Origin: Marinicellulosiphila megalodicopiae
GTDB lineage: Bacteria > Pseudomonadota > Gammaproteobacteria > Pseudomonadales > Natronospirillaceae
Assembly: GCF_045862395.1 (NCBI RefSeq)
Contig: NZ_AP023087.1
Coordinates: 4,464,001-4,528,000, forward strand
Length of the DNA: 64,000 bases
Direction: 5' to 3'
Shown here: positions 43,469-52,170 of the stretch, one piece after another
Layout of the letters: every line of letters starts with the position of its first letter
Position numbering within the stretch: position 1 is the stretch's first letter
Program-made: the position numbers and the translations under genes
Notes under the pieces: model-generated
Seen by the model: only the letters and a program-made list of their open reading frames with translations
Told to the model about the DNA's origin: nothing
The model's database searches: none

Positions 43469-43526
43469 TTAGCCAGGGGTCGGATCCATTTTTTAAATCA
43501 TTTTTTTGGATCCGACCCCTGGCTAA
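43469..43526. repeat. Perfect 20-bp inverted repeat
   Basis: TTAGCCAGGGGTCGGATCCA (43469-43488) is repeated inverted at 43507-43526, around an 18-base A/T spacer. It starts ten bases past the stop of the leftward TetR gene. The GC-rich arms are unlike the surrounding DNA and no T tract follows, so it looks more like an inserted palindromic (REP-type) element than a plain terminator. Confidence 0.85.
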
Positions 43527-43535
43527 TTGGTTTAT

Positions 43536-44138
43536 TTATTCTAAACAGGAAAATGCATCGTTAATTAATTCCATAGCATTGGCATTGACATTGACATTGA
43601 CATTGTTGATGCTATTTGATCTTAGGTAGACGCCCATTCCAACAAGTTGCATTTGTAAAAGTCGTGCAAGCCGGCTTGGATTTTTTGATGCACTTAACTC
43701 ACCTTGTTGTTGAGCTTGTTCAAGTAAGTCTGCAATCGCTGTTTCAATTTTGTTAAGTAATGTCTTTGCTTGAGTTAATAATTCTGCCTGGTCTTCGGTT
43801 AATTCTGCAATGGTTTTAACTAACATGCACATACTGCTGGGGGAAGGTTTTTGCTTGTTTAAAATTGTCTCAGTTATAAATTCTTTGATGGCTTCTATTG
43901 GCGACCCCGTTTCTTGTAGGCAATTGTCTAAACGCGTCATGCTCGATTGGGCATAATGATTTAACGATTCTTGAAACAACCCCTCTTTACTACCAAAGCT
44001 TGCGTAAATACTGCCCGGGCGCATATCAATAGCGTCTTGCAAATTGCGCATGGATGTTCCATGAAAGCCTTTACTCCAAAAAAGTTGGGTAGCTTTGTCG
44101 ATCGCGATTTCTCTGTTGTGTTTTACAGGGTTGGCCAT
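43536..44138 (-). CDS. TetR-family transcriptional regulator
   Basis: 200 residues. Its N-terminal HTH (AIDKATQLFWSKGFHGTS, LQDAIDMRPGSIYASFGSKEGLF) is typical of the subgroup acting next to small oxidoreductases. A C-terminal helix bundle follows. An Asn-Val dipeptide run near residue 185 comes from a hexanucleotide repeat. Divergent from the carboxymuconolactone-decarboxylase-like gene, across three palindromes that fit its operator. Confidence 0.9.
   Translation of the reverse strand: MANPVKHNREIAIDKATQLFWSKGFHGTSMRNLQDAIDMRPGSIYASFGSKEGLFQESLNHYAQSSMTRLDNCLQETGSPIEAIKEFITETILNKQKPSPSSMCMLVKTIAELTEDQAELLTQAKTLLNKIETAIADLLEQAQQQGELSASKNPSRLARLLQMQLVGMGVYLRSNSINNVNVNVNANAMELINDAFSCLE
43577..43606. 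repeat. In-frame hexanucleotide repeat (CATTGA-type)
   Basis: CATTGG, three CATTGA and CATTGT in series, encoding alternating Asn and Val/Ala near the TetR C terminus. Confidence 0.75.
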
Positions 44139-44152
44139 TTAAATTCCAATGA

Positions 44153-44229
44153 ATTGAACAATTGTTCAATTTTATCTTGAACGTTCGTTCAAATCTAGCT
44201 ATAGTTTTTGTTGTTGAACGATCGTTCAT
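44153..44229. promoter_or_regulatory. Three palindromic TetR operators
   Basis: ATTGAACAATTGTTCAAT (44153-44170), TTGAACGTTCGTTCAA (44177-44192) and TTGAACGATCGTTCAT (44214-44229) share TTGAAC-N4-GTTCA(A/T). Centre-to-centre spacing is about 23 and 37 bases. They fill the gap between the divergent TetR and decarboxylase-like genes. TTGAAC/GTTCAA half sites are usual for this TetR subgroup. Confidence 0.75.
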
Positions 44230-44282
44230 GTTGGCGATTAGGGTTCAACTTCACTTAATTCAATTATTGAGCAGGCATTCAA

Positions 44283-44831
44283 ATGAAGAATTTTAAAATA
44301 CACACACTAGAAACCGCGCCCGAAGCAAGCAAACCTTTATTAGAAACATCTCTTAAAACAAATGGCATGATTCTAGGTTTACATGGCGTGCTGGCAGAAG
44401 TGCCTGAATTACTAAATGCGTATCAGCAATTGCATTCTTTGTTTATGAAAACGTCATTTAACAAAGAAGAGCTAACCGTTGTTTGGCAAACCATCAACGT
44501 TGAGCACAACTGTCATTATTGCGTGCCAGCTCATACCGGGGTTGCAAATTTGATGAAGGTCGACCCGGCATTAACCGAAGCGTTACGAAATGGCACGTCG
44601 ATGACCACTGAAAAATTACAAGTGTTACACGAAACTACCTTAGCCATGGTGCGAAATCGCGGGAATTTAAGTAACGATCAATTAGACGCGTTTTATCAAG
44701 CGGGGTATGAGCCGAGTCATTTATTAAATATTGTGCTGGGCATGTCACAAAAGGTGATCAGTAATTACACGAATCATTTAGTGAAAACACCTATCGATGC
44801 GCCGTTTCAAAAGTACGCTTGGACACAATAA
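44283..44831 (+). CDS. Carboxymuconolactone-decarboxylase/AhpD-like protein
   Basis: 182 residues. The catalytic pattern E-x-x-C-x-x-C-x-x-x-H is present as EHNCHYCVPAHTG, the redox CxxC of AhpD-type members. Helical throughout, no signal peptide. These proteins act as peroxide-handling disulfide reductases or, in other branches, as decarboxylases; CxxC favours the former. Controlled by the divergent TetR through the operator array. Confidence 0.85.
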   Translation: MKNFKIHTLETAPEASKPLLETSLKTNGMILGLHGVLAEVPELLNAYQQLHSLFMKTSFNKEELTVVWQTINVEHNCHYCVPAHTGVANLMKVDPALTEALRNGTSMTTEKLQVLHETTLAMVRNRGNLSNDQLDAFYQAGYEPSHLLNIVLGMSQKVISNYTNHLVKTPIDAPFQKYAWTQ

Positions 44832-44951
44832 ACCGCGATAGCGGAGACTGATTATTAGTTAGATTTTAATGAGTTACGTATTATCTTGATCATATTTTGA
44901 GTAGAGCTAGACTCTCTACTTTATTAAATTGCTTTAAAACTTAGGTGCATC

Positions 44952-46217
44952 ATGAAATCAGATATTGTTATAACAGGTATGGGCGCAATTACGCCTTTAG
45001 GCTGTGGCGTTGAAAAAGTTTGGGGTCGTTTGGTTGCTGGCGAAAGCGGAATAACGCTTATCGAACAACTACAGGAAGATGGCAGCCCTGTTCACATGGC
45101 GGGTATGGTGCCAAGTATTGAAGATGATCCAGACGCTGGTTTGGATGCTACATCTATCGTACCTAAGAAAGAACTGAAGAAGATGGATCGCTTCACTTTG
45201 TATGCAATGGCAGCAGCGAAAGAAGCACTAGAACAAGCAAATTGGTTCCCTGAGTCTGATGAAGACAAAGCGAACACGGCGACGATTATTGGTTCAGGTA
45301 TCGGTGGTTTCCCAACGATTACTAACGCACAACGTACAATGGAATCACGTGGTTTTAAGCGCTTGTCTCCATTTGTTGTTCCGTCTTTCTTAGCGAATCT
45401 AGCCGCTGGTAACGTATCCATTAAGTATGGATTTCGTGGCCCAATGGGCTGCCCCGTGACAGCTTGTGCAGCGGGTATTCAAGCGATTGGTGATGGCGCT
45501 CGTATCCTTAGGAGCGGCGAAGCGAAAGTCGCGTTAGTGGGAGGTGCAGAAGCATGTGTTGACCCACTAGCCCTTGCAAGCTTTAACGCAATGAAGGCGT
45601 TGTCATTAAGGCACGACGATCACAAAAGTGCATCGCGTCCTTTTGATAAAAATCGCGATGGTTTCGTGATGGGTGAGGGTGCCGGTCTAATCGTTATTGA
45701 AACTAGAGAACACGCTGAAGCTCGTGGCGCAAAGATTCTTGCGATACTAAGCGGGTACGGCACAAGCTGTGACGCTCATCATATCTCATCTGGTCCAGAT
45801 GATGGTGCAGGGGGAGCGCAGGCAATGCGTGCAGCACTTAAACAAGCAGGATTAACACCTTCAGATATTGATTATGTAAACGCTCACGCAACATCCACAC
45901 CAGTTGGTGATCGCGCTGAGGTTGCAGGCCTTCGTTCGATATTTGGTGATGGTATCGCGAATACTCCAATTTCATCAACGAAGTCTTCAACGGGTCATTT
46001 ATTGGGTGCTGCGGGTGGTATTGAGACTATTTTTACAATCCAAGCACTACAGAAAGGTATCTTACCGCCAACAATCAACTTGTCAGAACCTGATGAGAGC
46101 TTCGAAGGTTTAAACTTTGTACCGAATGTTCCTCAAAAAGCTGATATCAAACATGCGCTATGTAATGGTCTAGGTTTTGGTGGTGTAAACGCTGCGGTTG
46201 TTATCAGCAAAGTTTAA
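44952..46217 (+). CDS. fabF: Beta-ketoacyl-ACP synthase II-type enzyme
   Basis: 421 residues, normal KAS II length. Catalytic Cys172 (VTACAAG), His312 (NAHATSTPVGD) and His349 (STKSSTGHLLGAAGG) are all in place. It condenses malonyl-ACP with acyl-ACP in fatty-acid elongation. It stands alone, without acpP, fabD or fabG, so it may be a second copy. Its DNA is visibly richer in G and C than its neighbours (ATC, GGT, GCG, CGT codons), as in highly expressed or transferred genes. A strong terminator follows. Confidence 0.93.
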   Translation: MKSDIVITGMGAITPLGCGVEKVWGRLVAGESGITLIEQLQEDGSPVHMAGMVPSIEDDPDAGLDATSIVPKKELKKMDRFTLYAMAAAKEALEQANWFPESDEDKANTATIIGSGIGGFPTITNAQRTMESRGFKRLSPFVVPSFLANLAAGNVSIKYGFRGPMGCPVTACAAGIQAIGDGARILRSGEAKVALVGGAEACVDPLALASFNAMKALSLRHDDHKSASRPFDKNRDGFVMGEGAGLIVIETREHAEARGAKILAILSGYGTSCDAHHISSGPDDGAGGAQAMRAALKQAGLTPSDIDYVNAHATSTPVGDRAEVAGLRSIFGDGIANTPISSTKSSTGHLLGAAGGIETIFTIQALQKGILPPTINLSEPDESFEGLNFVPNVPQKADIKHALCNGLGFGGVNAAVVISKV

Positions 46218-46243
46218 TACTTGATTGGTTTCTCAAAGGGGTT

Positions 46244-46300
46244 AAAAAAGCGCTCACTGGGTTAATTGGGTTAATTGGGTTAATTGGTGAGGGCTTTTTT
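46244..46300 (+). terminator. Terminator after fabF with a tandem-repeat loop
   Basis: A6GCGCTCAC (46244-46257) pairs with GTGAGGGCT6 (46287-46300), 13 of 14 positions. The loop contains three copies of GTTAATTGG (46261-46287, the last base shared with the stem). Confidence 0.82.
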
Positions 46301-46499
46301 AGAAGCTTCCAGGAAAAAAGTGATGACTTTGCCCTATTCCATACATAGAAAAAATCAAAACAAAAAAGCCTTGTCTGTATAATGGTTAGCGACAAAACAT
46401 ACCTCTTTCCAACTATTACTTATGATGTCCGTTCTATTTTCTGCCTTCTATTTTCTTAGGTGTCTCTTCTATTGTTTTCTACTATTGTTTTCTACTCTT

Positions 46500-47030
46500 C
46501 TATTGTTTTTCTTTTAACATAAGTTGTAATTGCAATATCGTATTTTGATTTCTAGCGGTGCAGCTTACTTTTAATTTTTTTTCAACACGCTCTGCTAATT
46601 TTGAGCGCCCAATGCCTTCTGGTGCATACAAATAAAATACATCGTTAATTAATTGATAGGACTCAGAGGGTTTTTTTATTTCATCTAATATTTCAGTCAA
46701 TGCCTGTTTGGAAATTTGAGGTTGGGTTTTGCAAAAGTAATAATGCAATTGTTTGCCCTCATCGGCAGTGAACGGACAATTTTTGATGCTTGTTAATAAT
46801 TGGTCTTTAGTTAACATCATCACATCTGGGCAAAAGCCAAATTCTGCTTCAATTAATTTACCCATGTCCAAATCAAAGTGCTCACAACTAAATACAACAT
46901 TACCTGATTGAATGTAAGTTTGAATGTCGTGTAAGCCATGTTTAGTCAGCAATGCTTTAAGCTCCTTCATGGGCAGTTTGTTTTTACCACCAACATTAAT
47001 GCCTCTTAAAAGTGCGATATAAGTATTCAT
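46500..47030 (-). CDS. DUF1697 protein
   Basis: 176 residues. Starts MNTYIALLRGINVGGKNKLP and continues HDIQTYIQSGNVVF: the invariant opening of DUF1697, followed by the usual Asp/Lys-rich middle and GRSKLAERVEKKLKV near the end. A compact cytosolic protein of unknown function. Convergent with the FabF terminator; divergent from the GIDE/LemA gene. Confidence 0.92.
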   Translation of the reverse strand: MNTYIALLRGINVGGKNKLPMKELKALLTKHGLHDIQTYIQSGNVVFSCEHFDLDMGKLIEAEFGFCPDVMMLTKDQLLTSIKNCPFTADEGKQLHYYFCKTQPQISKQALTEILDEIKKPSESYQLINDVFYLYAPEGIGRSKLAERVEKKLKVSCTARNQNTILQLQLMLKEKQ

Positions 47031-47101
47031 AATGATTGCTCTTAAAATCTATTCGGTAATCGAACTATATGCCATACTGTTATTTTTTTAAATTTTAAAT
47101 T

Positions 47102-49270
47102 ATGAAACATACACTTTTGCGCAAAATAATTTATGCAACCATTGCAATTGCTCTATGCATTATCAGTGTATTTGTCTTTAAATTGGGAATCACTCAAATT
47201 AAAGATACCCGTTATATTTCGCGCCTACAAATTGCCCCTATCGCAATTACAGTACAGGGCGATTATTTAATAAGTGGTCAAATTTATGGTGTCACTCATT
47301 TATTATTAACACCATTTAGCGAGCAGCAGGCGTTGATATTTGATTTTAAAATTGAAGAACGTTATATCAACAGCGATGGCGATACAAAATGGCGAACCAC
47401 TCATCATCGAACCGAGGCAGTGGATTTTTATATTGAAGATAGCAGCGCTAAAACACGAGTCAGTTTAAATAATTACGATTTAGCGAATATTCCAATTCAA
47501 TTTCCACATCAAAATACAACCTCAACAGAAGGGTATCGTTATACAGAAAAATGGATCACCAGCCACGATTTTCTGACTATGTTTGGCTTTAAACCCAATG
47601 CTAATTTAAATGTATTTACAATTTCACCTAATGCGAACAAACCTTATTTCATTAATGGCAATGGTAAAGATGCTCAATTACAAACCATGGGACTTAAAGG
47701 ACTTTTTAGTATTTGGCTTGCATTAAGTTTCACCACGATTGCTTTAGTATTAATATTCAGTGCCTTAAGCAAGCATCGCATAATTGGGTTTTTAACAGTT
47801 TTAAGTGTCGTACAAATTACGCTACTACTCATTGCTGGTAGCTCATTAATTAAACGTGATATTACGCAAACTGCAAATTACTTAAAAGAACAACAGCTTA
47901 ATATTCGATTATTAGAAAACAAAGACACCCAACAAAAATTTATAGAGCAATATTATCAACAGATTTATAGTAATGCGCATTATCAACTGCATCATTTTCC
48001 AGATAATATCATTGCGTTTTTTAGCTCTATAGTTTTACCTGAAGCCGATTTAGACATTTTACCCAATAATATTAAAAAAGTAGAATTGCAACATGGATCT
48101 ATTATTTGGATTTTAATTGTCAGCTTATGTTTGCTTATTTTGTTTTTATGGATTGGATTAAAATACACCATTTCCAAACGAATGATCGAAAATATACCAA
48201 CCAGTAAAATTAAAGGCGTGATGATTGGTTTAAGCGAAATCAAAGGTAAAATGATTCAATACCAAGATCAAATATTAACATCACCTCTAACTTCAACAAC
48301 ATGCTGTTGGTATGATTATAAAGTAGAAGAGCTTAAACAAAGTGGTAAAGACAAATCGTGGAAAACCATTGAAAAAAGAAGCGAATGGAAATTATTAAAA
48401 TGCAAAGACGATTCAGATGGCGAGATGATCATCAATCCATCTAATGCGGATATATCATCACAATATGAATCAAGTGAGCGCATAGGGAATTTTCGTTATA
48501 GCGAAACCTGTTTGCCGTTTAATCAATTGATCTATTTATTTGGAAACGTCAGTGTTGGGCATGCAACGGGTAATGTCATGATGAAAACTCAAACCGATCA
48601 AAAGTTAATAATAAGCACATTTAACGAAAACAGTATTATGCTTAAAAAAGGTATGGTTGCCATGAGCATGATGGGCGCTGTATTTTCATTGTCCATTTTA
48701 TTTGGATTATTAACCATGGCACGAATTGGTTCGTTTGAGCCAAGTAATTATGTACTGTTAGCGTTGTGTGTTCCTGTTTTTTTAATGGCTGTGGTGGGAG
48801 TATTGCATTATAACGATATTTTATTTTTACAAAACAGAGCTGACAGAAATTTTGCGAATATTCAAGTGACCCTTAAAAAGCGTTATGATTTACTAACGAA
48901 TTTACAAAAAGTCGTAAAGGGATATTTACAACATGAGCACAAATTATTACAAGCATTATCAGTATTACGATCTAACTTTAATAAAGCATTAAATTACGAT
49001 CAAGCGACACCCGATCGCGTAAAAAAGATCATGCAACAAGAATTACATTTTCAACAAAGCTTTAACATGATTGCTGAAGACTACCCGGATTTAAAAAGTG
49101 ATGAATTAATTCAAGATTTTATGAACCGTCAAACAAAAATGGAAAATGAAATCAGTTTAATTCGAGAAGGATACAACGACGCGGTGAATCGTTACAACGA
49201 ACGCATTCAATCGTTCCCTGACAAATTATTAGCTAATCATTTTGGTTTTGCTAAAAAAAGATACGCCTAG
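47102..49270 (+). CDS. Membrane protein with duplicated GIDE-like domain and C-terminal LemA domain
   Basis: 722 residues. After one N-terminal span come a GIDE-type (MULAN-related) beta domain (about 45-180), two spans (around 200-250), a variable segment, another span (around 335-355) and a second GIDE-like domain (about 365-510, SPLTSTTCCWYDYKVEE). Then two spans and a LemA core (about 580-722: HYNDILFLQNRADRNFANIQVTLKKRYDLLTNLQKVVKGYL). LemA is a helical membrane-associated protein of unclear role; fusions to GIDE recur in bacteria. No RING finger is seen. It starts an operon with the beta-mannosidase, eight bases away. Confidence 0.78.
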   Translation: MKHTLLRKIIYATIAIALCIISVFVFKLGITQIKDTRYISRLQIAPIAITVQGDYLISGQIYGVTHLLLTPFSEQQALIFDFKIEERYINSDGDTKWRTTHHRTEAVDFYIEDSSAKTRVSLNNYDLANIPIQFPHQNTTSTEGYRYTEKWITSHDFLTMFGFKPNANLNVFTISPNANKPYFINGNGKDAQLQTMGLKGLFSIWLALSFTTIALVLIFSALSKHRIIGFLTVLSVVQITLLLIAGSSLIKRDITQTANYLKEQQLNIRLLENKDTQQKFIEQYYQQIYSNAHYQLHHFPDNIIAFFSSIVLPEADLDILPNNIKKVELQHGSIIWILIVSLCLLILFLWIGLKYTISKRMIENIPTSKIKGVMIGLSEIKGKMIQYQDQILTSPLTSTTCCWYDYKVEELKQSGKDKSWKTIEKRSEWKLLKCKDDSDGEMIINPSNADISSQYESSERIGNFRYSETCLPFNQLIYLFGNVSVGHATGNVMMKTQTDQKLIISTFNENSIMLKKGMVAMSMMGAVFSLSILFGLLTMARIGSFEPSNYVLLALCVPVFLMAVVGVLHYNDILFLQNRADRNFANIQVTLKKRYDLLTNLQKVVKGYLQHEHKLLQALSVLRSNFNKALNYDQATPDRVKKIMQQELHFQQSFNMIAEDYPDLKSDELIQDFMNRQTKMENEISLIREGYNDAVNRYNERIQSFPDKLLANHFGFAKKRYA

Positions 49271-49278
49271 AGGTAATA

Positions 49279-51681
49279 ATGATAAATTTAAGTGGAAACT
49301 GGACACTAACAGATGAGAATAATGATTTCTCTGTACAGATGAATATTCCTGGCGATGCAATTAGTGCATTATTGCAAGCTAATAAAATTGATGACCCCTA
49401 TTATGGGAAAAACGAATACGACACTCGTTGGATCGCTCAACGAGTTTGGAGTATTAAACGCACATTTGAATTTACAAATTTAGAAAATGAAGCGTTTGAA
49501 TTAAACGTCAGTGAAGTGGATTGTTTAGCAAAAATTTATATTAATTCTAAATTAGTATTAGAAACCAATAATGCGTTTTGTGAATTTTTTGCCGATATAG
49601 ATTCGGTTTTAGTTGAAGGTATAAATGAAATTGAAATTGAATTTTTATCCAACACCGAACAGGCCAGTAAAATTCAAAATCAACAACCCTATTACATTCC
49701 TTATTTAGAATTTAATTGCGATATTCCAGATGGCAATATGCTGCGTAAAACACAGTGTGATTTTGGCTGGGATTGGAATATAGCGTTAGCGCCGTTTGGA
49801 TTGTATGGTAACATCCAAATATTAAAAAAGTCTGCCCGAGTACAATCGGTACTAGTGCATCAAGTACATGCCGTTGATCATGTTGAATTGCAAATAGATT
49901 TAGAGATCATTAATTTTACTCGATCATGTGAAGTAGATTTTGAAATAGATGGAAAAGTATTAACCCATTTAGCATCTTCAGCTGTGAGTCAGTTTGTAAT
50001 AGAAATTGATCATCCAAAACTTTGGTGGCCTGTCGGTTGGGGTGATCAATATCTTTATGAATTAAATATTAATTTAAATGATGTGAAAACCACAAAAAAA
50101 ATTGGCTTACGTCAAATTAAATTATTAACTAACCAAGATGAAATTGGCGCTGAGTTTATGTTTGAAGTAAATTCACATAAATTATACGCTCGTGGCGCCA
50201 ATTGGATTCCGCAAGATGCATTACATAGTAATATCACTCAAGAAAAAACAAGACAGCTATTACAATCTGCATTAGATGCAAATATGAATATGATTCGTAT
50301 TTGGGGAGGCGGGCGTTATGAAACTGATTGGTTTTATGATATGTGCTCACAGATGGGAATCTTAGTTTGGCAGGATTTTATGTTCGCTTGTAATATTTAT
50401 CCAAGTGATCAACACTTTTTAGATAATGTTGCATTAGAAGTGGTACAACAGGTTAAACGATTAAATACACATTCGTGTTTAGCATTATGGTGTGGTGACA
50501 ATGAATTAATTGGTGCGCTAAATTGGTTTGACATTACTAAGCAGCATCGCGATCGATATCTGGTAGGATACGATCGATTAAACAGAACGATCGAACAAAA
50601 TTTAAAACAAACCGACCAACATGCTATTTGGTGGCCATCCAGTCCATCACCAGGACCTATGAATTTTGGCGATGCTTGGCACGATGATCGATCAGGAGAT
50701 ATGCATTTTTGGGACGTGTGGCATTCGGGTAAATCCTTTGATCATTATCGCAGCATTAAACCAAGATTTTGCAGTGAATTTGGTTTTCAATCCTTTCCGT
50801 CAATGCATATTATTAAACAATTTTCTCAAGAAAAAGATTGGAATATTGCAAGCCCAATTATGGAAAGTCATCAAAAAAACGATGGTGGAAATGCACGCAT
50901 TGCAGAAACTATGTTTCGTTATTTTCGTTTTCCTAATGGGTTTGAAAATTTTGTTTACCTGTCACAAATTCAGCAAGGTTTAGCAATTCGAACCGCCGTT
51001 GAATATTGGAGAAGCATCAAACCACATTGCATGGGAACATTGTATTGGCAATTAAACGATACTTGGCCCGTTGCAAGTTGGTCCAGTTTAAATCATGGTG
51101 GATCATGGAAAGCGATGCATTATATGGTCAAACGTTTTTATCAACCTGTTGCTGTATTTGCTATTGAAAAGGACGGTATGATTCAATTTAGTTGTGTGAA
51201 TGATACGATTATTTCTACTGACGTGACATTAGACGTGTCGATATGTGATTTAAAAGGGAACACAAAACAATTAACACAACGCATACAAACCATCACGACA
51301 CACACAAATCATATTTTATTAGAAATTCCTGTTACTCAATTAGCAGAAGAAGAATTAATTATTTATTCTTTTAACGCAACAAATGGAATGAGTGGTCAAG
51401 ATCACTTTAGTTTAGTGCCATATAAATCTTTAGATTTACAAGACAGTCAGATAAAAATGGACACTAAAATTGTGGATGACTGCATTCATATAGAATTAGA
51501 AAGCCAAGCGTTAGCATTATTTGCCACTATTGAATGTGATGTGGATGTCAGCTTAAGTGATAACGTTCTAATGTTGCTACCAGGTTATACGCAAACGATC
51601 ATTTTAGAAGTTGCAAAAGAACATTTAGGACGAGCAATGGCAAGTTTGCGAGTGACGGATTTATATAGCTGTTGTTATTAA
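49279..51681 (+). CDS. GH2 beta-mannosidase, cytosolic
   Basis: 800 residues. An N-terminal jelly roll (MINLSGNWTL, WSIKRTFEF) and Ig-like region precede a TIM barrel. Catalytic residues: acid/base Glu409 (WCGDNEL), nucleophile Glu500 (FCSEFGFQSFPS). MIRIWGGGRYETDWFYD is the conserved strand before the active site. It releases mannose from beta-linked manno-oligosaccharides. There is no signal peptide, so imported oligosaccharides are the likely substrate. AGAGGT precedes the ATG, eight bases after the LemA-fusion gene. Confidence 0.93.
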   Translation: MINLSGNWTLTDENNDFSVQMNIPGDAISALLQANKIDDPYYGKNEYDTRWIAQRVWSIKRTFEFTNLENEAFELNVSEVDCLAKIYINSKLVLETNNAFCEFFADIDSVLVEGINEIEIEFLSNTEQASKIQNQQPYYIPYLEFNCDIPDGNMLRKTQCDFGWDWNIALAPFGLYGNIQILKKSARVQSVLVHQVHAVDHVELQIDLEIINFTRSCEVDFEIDGKVLTHLASSAVSQFVIEIDHPKLWWPVGWGDQYLYELNINLNDVKTTKKIGLRQIKLLTNQDEIGAEFMFEVNSHKLYARGANWIPQDALHSNITQEKTRQLLQSALDANMNMIRIWGGGRYETDWFYDMCSQMGILVWQDFMFACNIYPSDQHFLDNVALEVVQQVKRLNTHSCLALWCGDNELIGALNWFDITKQHRDRYLVGYDRLNRTIEQNLKQTDQHAIWWPSSPSPGPMNFGDAWHDDRSGDMHFWDVWHSGKSFDHYRSIKPRFCSEFGFQSFPSMHIIKQFSQEKDWNIASPIMESHQKNDGGNARIAETMFRYFRFPNGFENFVYLSQIQQGLAIRTAVEYWRSIKPHCMGTLYWQLNDTWPVASWSSLNHGGSWKAMHYMVKRFYQPVAVFAIEKDGMIQFSCVNDTIISTDVTLDVSICDLKGNTKQLTQRIQTITTHTNHILLEIPVTQLAEEELIIYSFNATNGMSGQDHFSLVPYKSLDLQDSQIKMDTKIVDDCIHIELESQALALFATIECDVDVSLSDNVLMLLPGYTQTIILEVAKEHLGRAMASLRVTDLYSCCY

Positions 51682-51701
51682 ATTTTCTTCAGTAAAAATT
51701 C

Positions 51702-51727
51702 AGGTGGGCATTGCCCACCTTTTTTTA
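51702..51727. terminator. Terminator after the beta-mannosidase gene
   Basis: AGGTGGGC (51702-51709), loop ATT, GCCCACCT (51713-51720), then T7. The T tract runs into the end of the convergent HopJ gene. Confidence 0.85.
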
Positions 51728-52069
51728 TTTCAAAGTTAACGCTGCATGTTCAAACTCAATGCCATCCCATCCGAATTTAATAAAATTACGAATATTTGCA
51801 TGGTCATCATTTTTTGGATGTTGCAAAACATCCACACGATAGTAATCACCAAAACACATTAATGTTTGTGATTGATCTAGATTATTTAGTTGAGCAAAAG
51901 CAAATATTTTACAAGATCCTTCATTGGTACCTAGTTCGTTATGGGTGTCGCCATTTTTAAATGCCGAAGGCGAATAGATATAATTTTTTGTGATCACCTC
52001 CATTGTATCTGAAAATTGTACTGAATCCGGTTGAGTTGATAATCTGTTTATAAATGTTTGAACTGACAT
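51725..52069 (-). CDS. HopJ-type protein
   Basis: 114 residues, the whole PF08888 domain: FINRLSTQPDSVQFSDTMEVI, then TKNYIYSPSAFKNG and a C-terminal HANIRNFIKFGWDGIEFEHAAL. The family is named after a Pseudomonas syringae effector, but it is widespread in harmless bacteria, where it is a cytosolic protein of unknown function. No type III secretion gene is near, so the name should not be taken as an effector call. Confidence 0.9.
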   Translation of the reverse strand: MSVQTFINRLSTQPDSVQFSDTMEVITKNYIYSPSAFKNGDTHNELGTNEGSCKIFAFAQLNNLDQSQTLMCFGDYYRVDVLQHPKNDDHANIRNFIKFGWDGIEFEHAALTLK

Positions 52070-52110
52070 GGTTGCCCTTGTAAAAATAGAGATAAGTGAA
52101 ATTTTAAATA

Positions 52111-52143
52111 AAAAAAACGGCCAAATTAATGGCCGTTTTTTTT
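52111..52143. terminator. Terminator after the OmpA-like gene
   Basis: A7CGGCC (52111-52122), short A/T loop, GGCCGT8 (52131-52143). A strong bidirectional hairpin 28 bases past the stop of the leftward lipoprotein gene. Confidence 0.88.
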
Positions 52144-52170
52144 ATGTTTTGAAAAATTAATGAATATTAA

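Noticed and set aside
51725..52069. Type III secretion effector
   Set aside because: HopJ-domain proteins occur widely without secretion systems, and no secretion genes or effector signals are nearby.
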